DNA of 64,000 nucleotides, from the NCBI RefSeq assembly GCF_004208635.1, contig NZ_CP035806.1, positions 620,001-684,000 on the forward strand, read 5' to 3'. Numbering within the stretch: the stretch's first letter is position 1; the number at the start of each line of letters is the position of its first letter. The position numbers were made by a program, and so were the translations under genes. Below the pieces are notes generated by a model, which searched no databases, was not told the DNA's origin, and saw only the letters and a program-made list of their open reading frames with translations. The stretch comes from Leucobacter triazinivorans (GTDB lineage: Bacteria; Actinomycetota; Actinomycetes; Actinomycetales; Microbacteriaceae). Shown here piece by piece: positions 41,390 to 50,726 of the stretch.

Positions 41390-42246
41390 AGCAGATCCTC
41401 CGCCCCGCTCTTGCGCACGTACGTCGCCACGATCACCAGGATGATCACCATGAGGATGATCGAGAGCGTGGCCGCCATCGGATAGTTCTGCGTCTGCAGG
41501 AAGTTCGACTCGATGACGTTGCCGATCATCGTCGTGCCGGTGCCGCCGAGGAATTCGCGCGACGCGTTCACGTAGTCACCCGACATCGGGATGAAGCTGA
41601 GCAGCGTGCCCGAGACGACGCCGGGCATGGACAGCGGCAGCGTGACCTTGCGGAACACCGTCACCGGCGACGCGTAGAGATCCGAACCCGCTTCGATCAG
41701 GCGAAGATCGAGCGCCTGCAAGGAGGCGAACATCGGGAGCACCATGAAGGGGATGAAGTTGTACACGAGGCCGAAGATCACCGAGAAGTGCGTGCCGATG
41801 AGGTCGCTCGGCAGGATCGACTTCCACGCCAGCGTGCGCAGCAGGAAGCTGATGAAGAACGGCGCGACCACGAGGATCAGCAGGATGCCCTGCATCATCG
41901 GCCGGTGCCGTACCTTCACCCCGATGAGGTACGCGAGCGGATAGCTGATGAGCAGTCCGATGATCGTCGCCGTCAGGGCGTAGACGAACGAGCGCAGCAG
42001 CTGCGGCCAGTACTCCTGCAGCGCGGCCCAGTAGTTCGAGAACTGCATCGCGGCGACGTACTGGCCGATGCCCCCGCTCTCGGCCGGAGCCTGCAGCGAG
42101 GTGATCGCGAGCTGGATGAACGGCGCCACGAAGAACAGCAGCATGTAGGCGATGCCCGGCGCGAGCAGCAGCAGCGCCACCCACCCGCGTTTGCGCGGCG
42201 CCTGCTCGACCGCTTTCGCGCCGGTCGAGAATGCGGTGAATGCCAT
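41386..42246 (-). CDS. potB: spermidine/putrescine ABC transporter permease, PotB type
   Basis: Permease of 286 residues with six helices and EAA loop IEAGSDLYASPVTVFRKVTLPLSMPGV. The extended N-terminus with KRGWVALLLLAPGIAYMLLFFVAPFIQLAITSL is typical of PotB. Ribosome site GGGGAG before the ATG, 10 nt after potA. Pairs with PotC. Confidence 0.92.
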   Translation of the reverse strand: MAFTAFSTGAKAVEQAPRKRGWVALLLLAPGIAYMLLFFVAPFIQLAITSLQAPAESGGIGQYVAAMQFSNYWAALQEYWPQLLRSFVYALTATIIGLLISYPLAYLIGVKVRHRPMMQGILLILVVAPFFISFLLRTLAWKSILPSDLIGTHFSVIFGLVYNFIPFMVLPMFASLQALDLRLIEAGSDLYASPVTVFRKVTLPLSMPGVVSGTLLSFIPMSGDYVNASREFLGGTGTTMIGNVIESNFLQTQNYPMAATLSIILMVIILVIVATYVRKSGAEDLL

Positions 42247-42256
42247 GAGGGCTCCC

Positions 42257-43426
<1,170 letters not shown>

Positions 43427-43431
43427 CGCCG

Positions 43432-44625
43432 TCAGAGCCCCAGCACGCCCTGGAACAGCGTCGAGTACTTGTTGTCCTCTTCGGCCGTGAGCGTGCGGAA
43501 GTTGTGCAGGCGGGACTGCATGTCGTCGTCCGGGAAGATGAGGGGGTTGTCGACGTTGTCCGGGTTGATCTTCTCCATCTCCTCCTGCGCGCCCTTGACC
43601 GGGGTGACGAACCAGACGTAGTCGGCGACCTGCGCCGCGACGGCGGGATCGTAGTAGTAGTCGATCATCTCCTCGACCATGGCCTTGTTCTCGGCCGAGG
43701 TTCCGTTGGGCACCGTGAACGAGTCGGCCGTGATCATTCCGCCGCTCTCGGGCACCTCGAGCACCCACTGGTCGCCGTTCTCGGCGTTCAGCGTCGCGAC
43801 GTCACCGGTCCACGCCATCGCGGCGAGCGTCGTTCCGGTCTGCAGATCCTGCGTGTAGGAGTTGCCCTTCACGTTGGCGATCTGCCCGCTCTTCAGCGCG
43901 TCGTCGAGCCAGGCCAGGGCAGCGTCGAACTCGGCGTCGCCCCAGTCTCCGGCGGGGTCGGTGCCCAGACCCGCCATGATCATGCCCATCGTGTCGCGCA
44001 TCTCGCTGAGCACGCCGACCTTTCCGTGGAGGTCGGGGCGCAGGAAGTCGTCGAGCTCGCGGATGGGGTCGACGTCCTTCTGCCAGACCCAGCCCGAGGC
44101 CGGCAGCTGCCAGGGAATGGTGAACTTGCGCCCCGGATCGACGTCGAGCGCGTCCCACTGGGCGTCGATCAGGTTCGCCGTGACCGTGGGCAGGTTGGCG
44201 TAGTCGAATTCCTGGATCTGACCGGCCTCGAGCAGACGGCCGTTCATCCAGTCCGTCAGCGTGATCACGTCGTAGCCCGTGAACTGGTCCTGCGCGAGCT
44301 GATCCTTGATCTTGCCGTAGAAGGTGTTGTTGTCGTCGATGTCCTCGATGTAGTCGACGGAGAACCCCGCCTGCTCGACGAATGCGTCGAGGCTCGGGTA
44401 CCCGCCCGTGGCCTCGTCGAAGTCGAGGTAGTAGGTCCAGTTGCCCCAGACGATGCCGCCACCGCCACCACCGCCGGAACCTCCGGCGCACGACGCGAGA
44501 CCGAGCGTTCCGGCACCGGCGGCGCCCACCGCTGCGCCGCGGAGGAGCTGCCGGCGGCTGACCTGTGCGCCCCGAATCATGTTGACGATGCTGCGTACGA
44601 TCGGATCTTCAGGCTGACGTGCCAT
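43432..44625 (-). CDS. potD: polyamine-binding lipoprotein, PotD type (first copy)
   Basis: Extracytoplasmic solute-binding protein of 397 residues. Twin-arginine signal SRRQLLRGAAVG (RR at 24-25) with lipobox LASC (Cys46) indicates Tat export as a lipoprotein. The mature part begins with a Gly-rich linker and WGNWTYYLDFDEATGG, and contains YIEDIDDNNTFYGKI, GNSYTQDLQTGTTLAAMAWTGDVATL and IDYYYDPAVAAQVADYVWFVTPVKGA, all family-typical. ATG with AAGGAG 7 nt upstream. First gene of potDABC, divergent from the Lrp gene. Confidence 0.93.
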   Translation of the reverse strand: MARQPEDPIVRSIVNMIRGAQVSRRQLLRGAAVGAAGAGTLGLASCAGGSGGGGGGGIVWGNWTYYLDFDEATGGYPSLDAFVEQAGFSVDYIEDIDDNNTFYGKIKDQLAQDQFTGYDVITLTDWMNGRLLEAGQIQEFDYANLPTVTANLIDAQWDALDVDPGRKFTIPWQLPASGWVWQKDVDPIRELDDFLRPDLHGKVGVLSEMRDTMGMIMAGLGTDPAGDWGDAEFDAALAWLDDALKSGQIANVKGNSYTQDLQTGTTLAAMAWTGDVATLNAENGDQWVLEVPESGGMITADSFTVPNGTSAENKAMVEEMIDYYYDPAVAAQVADYVWFVTPVKGAQEEMEKINPDNVDNPLIFPDDDMQSRLHNFRTLTAEEDNKYSTLFQGVLGL

Positions 44626-44694
44626 GAGATATCTCCTTCGGTTCTCCCTGGTCCGGTAACCGACACATGCGCACGAACGGCAACATCGCCGGAG

Positions 44695-44718
44695 TCTGTG
44701 CCTCGAATATGGCACAGA
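44695..44718. promoter_or_regulatory. palindrome at the potD promoter
   Basis: TCTGTGCC-N8-GGCACAGA (44695-44702, 44711-44718), perfect 8-bp arms. On the minus strand a CATATT -10-like box (44706-44711) lies in it, with TTGTCG 18 nt upstream, so this looks like an operator over the potD promoter about 70-95 bp before the start codon. Confidence 0.5.
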
Positions 44719-45072
44719 GTGGGAATGCACGACAACAACACACCCCAGGTGATACGAATTCTTCACGAAACAGTTATTTTTCGATGCCGGCCCGACGAAA
44801 ACTGTGGTCGATATCCACAATCGCCTGCGCTTTTCGTGCCCGTTCGCGCTATAGACGCCGAGAACCGAAGCAGCACGGCCCGTCACCCGCGCACAGGCGC
44901 ATCGACGGGGAAGGCGTGCACGCGCAGATCGCCGACAGACGGACTCGACGCGCGCGAGCGCGCGTGCGCGAGCGACGACACCACGCGGGATGAAGTGGAG
45001 ATTGGCAGGATTCCAACCCGATATCTTCGGATTCCTTTGCATTTTCGACGTTTCACTGCAAGAATCAGTGGC
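44719..45072. other. divergent intergenic region potD-lrp
   Basis: No gene seen. Noticeably more A/T than its surroundings between 44740 and 44830 (GAATTCTTCACGAAACAGTT, CAGTTATTTTTCG, GATATCCACAATC), and again at 45000-45070. Lrp-type regulators favour such flexible A/T tracts, so multiple Lrp sites are plausible. A clear lrp promoter is not visible; AAGAAT 7 nt before the GTG is the best -10 candidate. Confidence 0.45.
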
Positions 45073-45540
45073 GTGAGCAGCAAACGTACAACGCCAGCGC
45101 TCGACGCCACGTCGAAAGCGATCATCGAGCAACTCCAGCGCGATGGCCGCCGTTCGTACGCGGAGATCGGGAAGGCGGTGGGCCTCAGCGAGGCCGCCGT
45201 GCGCCAGCGGGTGCAGAAGCTCACGGATGCCGGGGTCATGCAGATCGTTGCCGTGACCGACCCCATGCGACTCGGCTTCAGCCGACAAGCGATGCTCGGC
45301 ATCCGCGTTTCCGGCGACACCAGGGTCGTCGCCGACCACCTCGCAGAAATGCCGGAGATCAGCTACGTCGTGCTCAGCGCGGGCTCCTTCGACATCCTGG
45401 TGGAGGTCGTCTGCGAGGACAACGACGGGCTCATCGAACTGCTGAACGAAAAGATCCGCGGAATCGACGGTGTCGCCTCGACCGAGACCTTCGTCTACCT
45501 CCAACTCACCAAACAGAAATACGACTGGGGAACACGATAA
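45073..45540 (+). CDS. Lrp/AsnC family transcriptional regulator
   Basis: Regulator of 155 residues. The N-terminal HTH (about 10-60) has AIIEQLQRDGRRSYAEIGKAVGLSEAAVRQRVQKL, and the C-terminal RAM/ligand domain has MLGIRVSGDTRVVADHLAEM and SFDILVEVVCED. The GTG at 45073-45075 is chosen as the last start before the conserved HTH; the open frame upstream lacks family similarity. The aminotransferase gene follows after 2 nt. Probably controls polyamine uptake and catabolism in response to an amino acid or polyamine. Confidence 0.9.
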   Translation: MSSKRTTPALDATSKAIIEQLQRDGRRSYAEIGKAVGLSEAAVRQRVQKLTDAGVMQIVAVTDPMRLGFSRQAMLGIRVSGDTRVVADHLAEMPEISYVVLSAGSFDILVEVVCEDNDGLIELLNEKIRGIDGVASTETFVYLQLTKQKYDWGTR

Positions 45541-45542
45541 CC

Positions 45543-46937
45543 ATGTCTTTTGATCCCACTGCCGCGGTTGACACCGCCGCGCTCCAGGCTTCGGCCCAGC
45601 GTCACATGTGGCCGCACTTCACCAACCGCAAGGTGCTCGACGACGGCATCCCCGTCATCACCCGCGCCGAGGGCCACCACATCTACGACGCGAGCGGCAA
45701 GGCGTACATCGACGGCCTCGCCGGCCTGTTCGTCGTGAACGCGGGCCACGGTCGCGACCGCATCGTGGAGGCCGCCGCCAAGCAGATGAAGCAGCTCGAC
45801 TTCATGCCGCTGTGGTCGTACGGCCACCCGGCTGCGATCGAGCTCTCCGAGCGCCTCTCCTCGTACGCGCCCGGCCAGATGAACAAGGTGTTCTTCACCA
45901 CCGGTGGCGGCGAGGCCGTCGAGTCCGCGTTCAAGCTGGCGAAGCACTTCTGGAAGATCCAGGGCAAGCCGATGAAGCACAAGGTCATCTCGCGCTCGGT
46001 CGCTTATCACGGCACCCCGCAGGGCGCGCTGGCCATCACGGGCATCCCGGACATGAAGAAGTTCTACGAGCCGCTGACCCCGGGCGGGCACCGAGTGCCC
46101 AACACGAACTTCTACCGCGCCGAGGAGATGGGCGCCCCGAGCGACGACCTCGAGGCCTTCGGCCAGTGGGCGGCCAACCGCATCGAAGAGGCCATCCTGT
46201 TCGAGGGCCCCGACACCGTCGCGGCCGTCTTCCTCGAGCCGGTGCAGAACTCGGGCGGCTGCTTCCCGCCGCCCCCCGGCTACTTCAAGCGCGTGCGCGA
46301 GATCTGCGACCAGTACGACGTGCTGCTCGTCTCGGACGAGGTCATCTGCGCCTACGGCCGCGTCGGCGACTTCTTCGCCTCGAAGGCGCTCGGCTACGAG
46401 CCCGACATCATCACGTCGGCCAAGGGCATCACCTCGGGCTACGTGCCCCTCGGGGCGATGATCGTCTCGGACAAGGTGTCGGAGCCCTTCAACTCGGTCG
46501 AGAACACCTTCTACCACGGCTTCACCTTCGCCGGTCACCCCGCGGCGGCGGCCGCGGCGCTCGCCAACTTCGACATCTTCGAGGAGGAGGACCTCAACGG
46601 TCGCGTGCGCGAGAACAGCCCGCTGTTCCGCGCCGAGCTCGAGAAGCTGCTCGACATCGACATCGTCGGCGACGTGCGCGGTGAGGGCTACTTCTTCGGC
46701 ATCGAGCTGGTCAAGGACAAGGCGACCAAGGAGACCTTCAACGAGGAGGAGTCCGATCGGCTCCTGCGCGACTACCTCTCCCCCGCACTGTGGGAGGCCG
46801 GCCTCTACTGCCGCGCCGACGACCGTGGAGACCCCGTCATCCAGCTCGCGCCCCCGCTGACCATCGGTCCGGCGGAGTTCGCGGAGATCGGCGGCATCCT
46901 CCGCAGCGTGCTCAAGGACGCATCCTCCAAGATCTGA
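45543..46937 (+). CDS. class III aminotransferase, putative putrescine/omega-amine-pyruvate transaminase
   Basis: PLP enzyme of 464 residues: TGGGEAVESAFKLAKHFW, SRSVAYHGTPQGALAITG, EPVQNSGGCFPPPPGYF, LLVSDEVICAYGRVGDFFAS and the PLP Lys (about 293) in ITSAKGITSGYVPLGAM. These are the features of SpuC-like putrescine-pyruvate and other omega-amine transaminases. Placement with an Lrp regulator, potDABC and puuP points to putrescine to 4-aminobutanal conversion; beta-alanine-pyruvate transaminase is the alternative. No adjacent aminobutyraldehyde dehydrogenase is seen. A strong terminator follows. Confidence 0.88.
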   Translation: MSFDPTAAVDTAALQASAQRHMWPHFTNRKVLDDGIPVITRAEGHHIYDASGKAYIDGLAGLFVVNAGHGRDRIVEAAAKQMKQLDFMPLWSYGHPAAIELSERLSSYAPGQMNKVFFTTGGGEAVESAFKLAKHFWKIQGKPMKHKVISRSVAYHGTPQGALAITGIPDMKKFYEPLTPGGHRVPNTNFYRAEEMGAPSDDLEAFGQWAANRIEEAILFEGPDTVAAVFLEPVQNSGGCFPPPPGYFKRVREICDQYDVLLVSDEVICAYGRVGDFFASKALGYEPDIITSAKGITSGYVPLGAMIVSDKVSEPFNSVENTFYHGFTFAGHPAAAAAALANFDIFEEEDLNGRVRENSPLFRAELEKLLDIDIVGDVRGEGYFFGIELVKDKATKETFNEEESDRLLRDYLSPALWEAGLYCRADDRGDPVIQLAPPLTIGPAEFAEIGGILRSVLKDASSKI

Positions 46938-46956
46938 GCGCACCGACTCCCGCGGC

Positions 46957-47004
46957 AGCGCGGAACGGCCCCGCACACCTCGGTGTGCGGGGCCGTTCCG
47001 CGCT
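46957..47004 (+). terminator. strong terminator after the aminotransferase gene
   Basis: Perfect 23-bp arms (start AGCGCGGAACGGCCCCGC) around a 2-nt centre, 20 nt past the stop. Confidence 0.8.
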
Positions 47005-47018
47005 CCGGCGCACCGCTA

Positions 47019-47024
47019 TATCCT
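47019..47024 (+). promoter_or_regulatory. -10 box of a leaderless promoter (alpha/beta hydrolase)
   Basis: TATCCT, then GAACCC, then GTG. Gap of 6 nt; it fixes the GTG at 47031 as start. Confidence 0.5.
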
Positions 47025-47030
47025 GAACCC

Positions 47031-47804
47031 GTGCCTGCTTCCCGCCGATCCCGCCACACCCGCCACTCCCGCCTGCGCCGCATCGTCGCCTGGACCGCCG
47101 CGTCGATCGGCGCGATCCTCATCCTCGCGATCGGCGCGTTCCTCGTCTGGGCCGGCATCGGCAGGATGGACGCGGATCCGGCGGCGGTCGCCGCGCTCGA
47201 CGCCGATCCAGCGATCAGCGTGGTCCACGAGGACGGCGCCTGGGTCATGGCCCCGGCCGAGGGCGCCGACGGCACCGGCCTCGTCTTCTTGCCGGGAGCG
47301 AAGGTCGACGCGATCGCCTACGCCCCCACCTTCCGGGATCTCGCGGCCGCGGGCACGACCGTGGTGATCCCGGATCTCCCCCTGCGCTTCGCAATCCTCG
47401 AGACGCGCGACCTGGACGACTTCGCGGCCTACGCGCCAGAGGTCGACCGCTGGGCGATCGGCGGGCACTCGCTCGGAGGCGTGCGGGCGTGCCAGGAGGT
47501 CTCGCGGATCCCCGATGCGGCACTGATCCTGCTCGCGAGCTACTGCGCGGCCGACCTCAGCGACGGCGGCGCCGAGGTCCTCAGCATCTCCGGCACGAAC
47601 GACGGACTGTCCACCCCGGCCGACATCGACGCGGCCTCGAACCTGCTGCCCCCGACCGCCGAGATGGTCGTGATCGACGGGGCCAACCACGCCGCCTTCG
47701 GATGGTACGGAGTGCAGCCGGGCGATGGCGAGGCGACGGTCTCCCGGGAGCAGGTCGCGCGCGAGGTGAGCGCGCGCTCGCGGGAGCTCATCGCGGGAGC
47801 GTGA
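47031..47804 (+). CDS. membrane-anchored alpha/beta hydrolase
   Basis: Protein of 257 residues. A basic N-terminus is followed by one membrane helix (about 17-42, IVAWTAASIGAILILAIGAFLVWAG) and an extracytoplasmic alpha/beta-hydrolase domain. The nucleophile is in WAIGGHSLGGVRA (Ser near 146), an acid is likely in ISGTNDGLSTP, and the His is in VIDGANHAAFGWYG, a complete triad. GVQPGDGEATVSREQ is usual for this hydrolase-5 group. Substrate unknown. It stands alone between the aminotransferase terminator and convergent rpsO. Confidence 0.82.
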   Translation: MPASRRSRHTRHSRLRRIVAWTAASIGAILILAIGAFLVWAGIGRMDADPAAVAALDADPAISVVHEDGAWVMAPAEGADGTGLVFLPGAKVDAIAYAPTFRDLAAAGTTVVIPDLPLRFAILETRDLDDFAAYAPEVDRWAIGGHSLGGVRACQEVSRIPDAALILLASYCAADLSDGGAEVLSISGTNDGLSTPADIDAASNLLPPTAEMVVIDGANHAAFGWYGVQPGDGEATVSREQVAREVSARSRELIAGA

Positions 47805-47835
47805 CGACCGCGATCCACTGCGCGCGCCGGCGACG

Positions 47836-47872
47836 CAGAAGCGCCCCGCCTCCACGTGGGAGACGGGGCGCT
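47836..47872. terminator. bidirectional terminator between hydrolase gene and rpsO
   Basis: Stem GAAGCGCCCCG / CGGGGCGCTTC extended by CTCC/GGAG past one mismatch; lies between convergent stops. Confidence 0.65.
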
Positions 47873-47910
47873 TCGCAGCGGCTATCCGGCGATCACCGGA
47901 CCCGACGTCG

Positions 47911-48180
47911 TTAGCGACGCAGACCGAGACGCTCGATGAGCGAACGGTAGCGGGTGATGTCGACGTCCTGGAGGTAGCCCAGGAGACGGCGACGCTGGCC
48001 GACGAGCAGCAGCAGACCACGGCGCGAGTGATGATCGTGCTTGTGGGTCTTGAGGTGCTCGGTCAGATCCTTGATCCGCTGGGAGAGCATGGCAACCTGC
48101 ACCTCGGGGGAACCGGTGTCGCCGGGCTTGGTCGCGTACTCTTCGATGATCGCCTTCTTGACCTCTGCATCCAGTGCCAT
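47911..48180 (-). CDS. rpsO: 30S ribosomal protein S15
   Basis: Protein of 89 residues of the small subunit, binding the 16S central domain: [53 protein letters not shown], then [12 protein letters not shown]. In most bacteria rpsO is directly followed by pnp; here a terminator-like hairpin follows and pnp is 46 kb away. The leader of about 80 nt after a TAAGCT -10 box (48268-48273) could hold S15 autoregulation, but I see no defined structure. Confidence 0.97.
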   Translation of the reverse strand: MALDAEVKKAIIEEYATKPGDTGSPEVQVAMLSQRIKDLTEHLKTHKHDHHSRRGLLLLVGQRRRLLGYLQDVDITRYRSLIERLGLRR

Positions 48181-48267
48181 AGGGATCCCCTCTCTCTTGC
48201 TGCGCGGCGCCGTCAGCGGGATGCTGGGGCTCTCTTTATCCGCGGCCGTTCGAACGGCAACCTGTAC

Positions 48268-48273
48268 AGCTTA
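48268..48273 (-). promoter_or_regulatory. candidate rpsO -10 box
   Basis: TAAGCT on the minus strand, start site expected about 80 nt before the rpsO ATG. Confidence 0.35.
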
Positions 48274-48317
48274 GCACCTCGCGCACGTTCCCGCCCCTGC
48301 CTGACCCCCGCTGCCCC

Positions 48318-48377
48318 GAAACAGGACCGTGACACACATGTGACGCCGGAGAAACCCTGACGAGACGGCGGCGAAAC
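48318..48377 (+). promoter_or_regulatory. candidate GlnR binding array upstream of amtB
   Basis: Six pentamers each separated by exactly 6 nt: GAAAC (48318), GTGAC (48329), GTGAC (48340), GAAAC (48351), GAGAC (48362), GAAAC (48373). The last four have the order and 11-bp phasing of the actinobacterial GlnR box (gTnAc-n6-GaAAc-n6-GtnAC-n6-GaAAc). The array ends 62 nt before amtB, a typical activator position. Confidence 0.75.
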
Positions 48378-48439
48378 AGCCCCGGCGCACACTGGTCACA
48401 CGACAGCGATCCCGGCTGGCCCGAGAGAAAGGCAGCAAC

Positions 48440-49669
48440 ATGGAAGAAATGACTGCACCGGAGGTGTGGACGCTCGCGAGCAGCGCGCTCGTCCTCATCA
48501 TGACCCCGGGCCTGGCCCTCTTCTACGGTGGACTCGTCCGCGTGCGGTCCGTGGTGAACATGATGCTCTTCAGCGTCAGCGCCATGGGCGTCGTCGGCGT
48601 GCTCTGGATCCTCTTCGGGTACAGCATGAACTACTTCGCCGAGGGCGAGAGCGGGTTCGCGGGAAGCCCGTTCAAGGACTTCGGGCTGATGAACACGCCG
48701 CCGGCCGACTTCATCGGGGTCGGCTTCGGCGCCGTCTTCGCCATGATCACCACCGCGCTCATCTCGGGCGCGATCGCCGACCGCGTCGGCCTCGGCTCGT
48801 GGGTGCTCTTCTCGGGGGTCTGGGCGACCCTCGTCTACTTCCCGGTGGCGGCGTGGGTCTGGGGCGGCGGTTGGATCATGAACCTCGGCGCCACGCTCGG
48901 CACGCCCGACGTCATCGACCTCGCGGGCGGCACGGTGATCCACATCAACGCGGGCGCTGCCGCCCTCGCCCTCGCCATCGTCGCCGGCAAGCGACTGGGA
49001 TTCGCTCCTGGCTCGCACAAGCCGCACAGCGTGCCGCTCGTGACCATCGGCGCCGCCCTGCTGTGGTTCGGCTGGATCGGCTTCAACTCCGGCCTCGCGG
49101 CGACTCCGGCGGACGCCGGCCTCATCCTGGTGAACACACTGGGCGCCCCCGCAGCCGGCATCGTCGGGTGGATCCTCGTCGACGTGCTGCGCGGCAAGAA
49201 GCCCGGCGTCATCGGCGCGGCCTCGGGTGCGGTCGCCGGGCTCGTCGCGATCACCCCGTCGGCGCTCAACCTCTCGCCGCTGTGGGCGCTGCTGCTCGGC
49301 CTCATCGCCGGCATCGCCTGCGCCTTCGCCATCGACTGGAAGTACCGTCTGGGCTACGACGATTCGCTCGACGTCGTGGGGCTGCACCTGGTCGCGGGCG
49401 TGATCGGATCGCTCTACCTCGGCTTCTTCGCCTTCGACGACGGCCTGTTCACGGGCGGCGACGCCGGGCTGCTGCTGGTGCAGGCGATCTCGGTGCTGGC
49501 CGTGGCGGTCTACTCCTTCGTGGTCTCGCTCGTCATCGCGATCGGTGTCAAGGCGGTCACGGGGCTGCGGGTGCCCCAGACCGTCGAGGAGGGAGGCATC
49601 GACGCGGCGGCCCACGGCGAGGAGGCCTACGCCATCGATCCCACGACGGAGCCGGTGCCGATGCGCTGA
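48440..49669 (+). CDS. amtB: ammonium transporter
   Basis: Amt-family channel of 409 residues with 11 predicted helices. Phe-gate and twin-His elements are visible: FYGGLVRVRSVVNMM, GGTVIHINAGAAALA and DVVGLHLVAGVIGS. No signal peptide precedes helix 1 (VWTLASSALVLIMTPGLALFYGG). It imports ammonium under nitrogen limitation. A ribosome site GAAAGG precedes the ATG. glnK, which often follows amtB, is not adjacent; a terminator and a phosphatase-family gene follow instead. Probably GlnR-activated. Confidence 0.95.
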   Translation: MEEMTAPEVWTLASSALVLIMTPGLALFYGGLVRVRSVVNMMLFSVSAMGVVGVLWILFGYSMNYFAEGESGFAGSPFKDFGLMNTPPADFIGVGFGAVFAMITTALISGAIADRVGLGSWVLFSGVWATLVYFPVAAWVWGGGWIMNLGATLGTPDVIDLAGGTVIHINAGAAALALAIVAGKRLGFAPGSHKPHSVPLVTIGAALLWFGWIGFNSGLAATPADAGLILVNTLGAPAAGIVGWILVDVLRGKKPGVIGAASGAVAGLVAITPSALNLSPLWALLLGLIAGIACAFAIDWKYRLGYDDSLDVVGLHLVAGVIGSLYLGFFAFDDGLFTGGDAGLLLVQAISVLAVAVYSFVVSLVIAIGVKAVTGLRVPQTVEEGGIDAAAHGEEAYAIDPTTEPVPMR

Positions 49670-49686
49670 CCCGGACGACCCGTCTC

Positions 49687-49722
49687 CGGGGCGGGGGCTC
49701 GCACGCGCGGGCCCCCGCCCCG
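49687..49722 (+). terminator. terminator after amtB
   Basis: 12-bp inverted repeat CGGGGCGGGGGC and complement with a 12-nt loop, 18 nt past the stop. Confidence 0.65.
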
Positions 49723-49731
49723 TCGTGCCGT

Positions 49732-49737
49732 TAGGCT
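49732..49737 (+). promoter_or_regulatory. -10 box of a leaderless promoter (IMPase-family gene)
   Basis: TAGGCT, then CGGATC, then ATG. Gap of 6 nt. Confidence 0.5.
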
Positions 49738-49743
49738 CGGATC

Positions 49744-50604
49744 ATGACCGCTTCGCCCCCCGCCTCCTCCGCATCCTCGTCCGCCGCATCGGCCCCCGAC
49801 TCCTCTCCGGCCGCCCTCGCGCGGATCGCGGCCCGCGTCGCCGTGGAAACCGGGGCGCTGATCGCGGAACTGCGGGGTCGCGGGGTGGCGATCGCCGCGA
49901 GCAAGTCCAGCTCGGTCGACATCGTCACCGAGGCGGATCGTGCGGCGGAGCGCCTCATCGTGTCGGAGCTGCGCGCTGCCAGACCCGAGGACGGCGTGCT
50001 CGGCGAGGAGGGCACGGGAATCGACGGCCGGAGCCCGGTGACGTGGGTGGTCGACCCGATCGACGGCACGGTGAACTACCTCTACGGCATCCCGGCCTAC
50101 GCCGTCAGCATCGCCGCCACCGTGCGCGACGAGACCGCGTACGCGGACGGACGGCGCCCCATCGCGGGTGCGGTGTACAACCCCTGCACGGGCGAACTGT
50201 TCGACGCCTGGGCGGGCGGCGGTGCGCGCCTGAACGGCGACCCCATCGCGGTGACGGGCCTGTCCGACCTGAGCTCGGCCCTGGTCGGCACCGGATTCGG
50301 ATATACCGCCGAGCGACGCGCCGAGCAGGCGCAGATGGTCTCGCGACTGCTGCCGCTCGCCAGGGACATCCGGCGCATGGGCTCGGCCGCGCTCGACCTG
50401 TGCAGCCTCGCTGCCGGCCGCCTCGACGCCTACTACGAGCTCGGGCTGCAGCCGTGGGACTATGCGGCCGGAGTCCTCATCGCGGAGGAGGCCGGCGCCG
50501 CGATCATCGGACGCGATGACGCGACCCGCCCGGGAACCCCGTTCCTCTTCGCCGGCGCGCCCACCCTCGTGGAGCAGCTGCGCACCGTGGTGCTGGGCGC
50601 CTGA
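49744..50604 (+). CDS. suhB: inositol monophosphatase family protein
   Basis: Protein of 286 residues with the Mg-phosphatase motifs GEEGTG (Glu), VTWVVDPIDGTVNYLYGIPAYAVSIA and LQPWDYAAGVLIAEEAG. The GIPAYAVSIAATV and GELFDAWAGGGARLNG segments match SuhB/IMPA-type inositol monophosphatases; in actinobacteria this activity serves inositol for phosphatidylinositol and mycothiol. Not orthologous to the HisN-like protein at 16.8 kb. The Ser/Ala-rich N-terminal 25 residues are variable. Leaderless promoter. Confidence 0.87.
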   Translation: MTASPPASSASSSAASAPDSSPAALARIAARVAVETGALIAELRGRGVAIAASKSSSVDIVTEADRAAERLIVSELRAARPEDGVLGEEGTGIDGRSPVTWVVDPIDGTVNYLYGIPAYAVSIAATVRDETAYADGRRPIAGAVYNPCTGELFDAWAGGGARLNGDPIAVTGLSDLSSALVGTGFGYTAERRAEQAQMVSRLLPLARDIRRMGSAALDLCSLAAGRLDAYYELGLQPWDYAAGVLIAEEAGAAIIGRDDATRPGTPFLFAGAPTLVEQLRTVVLGA

Positions 50605-50625
50605 CGAGCGCCCCGGCGCGCAATC

Positions 50626-50678
50626 GTGTCAATAACATTGACACTCGCGTTTACAGGAGGGGTCGAGTGTGTGAGGAT
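50626..50678 (+). promoter_or_regulatory. promoter and palindrome upstream of second potD
   Basis: Perfect inverted repeat GTGTCAAT-AAC-ATTGACAC (50626-50644) just upstream of a -35 TTTACA (50650-50655), 17-nt spacer and -10 GAGGAT (50673-50678). The palindrome is placed like an activator or operator site. Confidence 0.5.
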
Positions 50679-50726
50679 GGATCCAGACTCACGCCGCGGA
50701 GCGGCACCGTTTCCAAAGGAGGAGAC

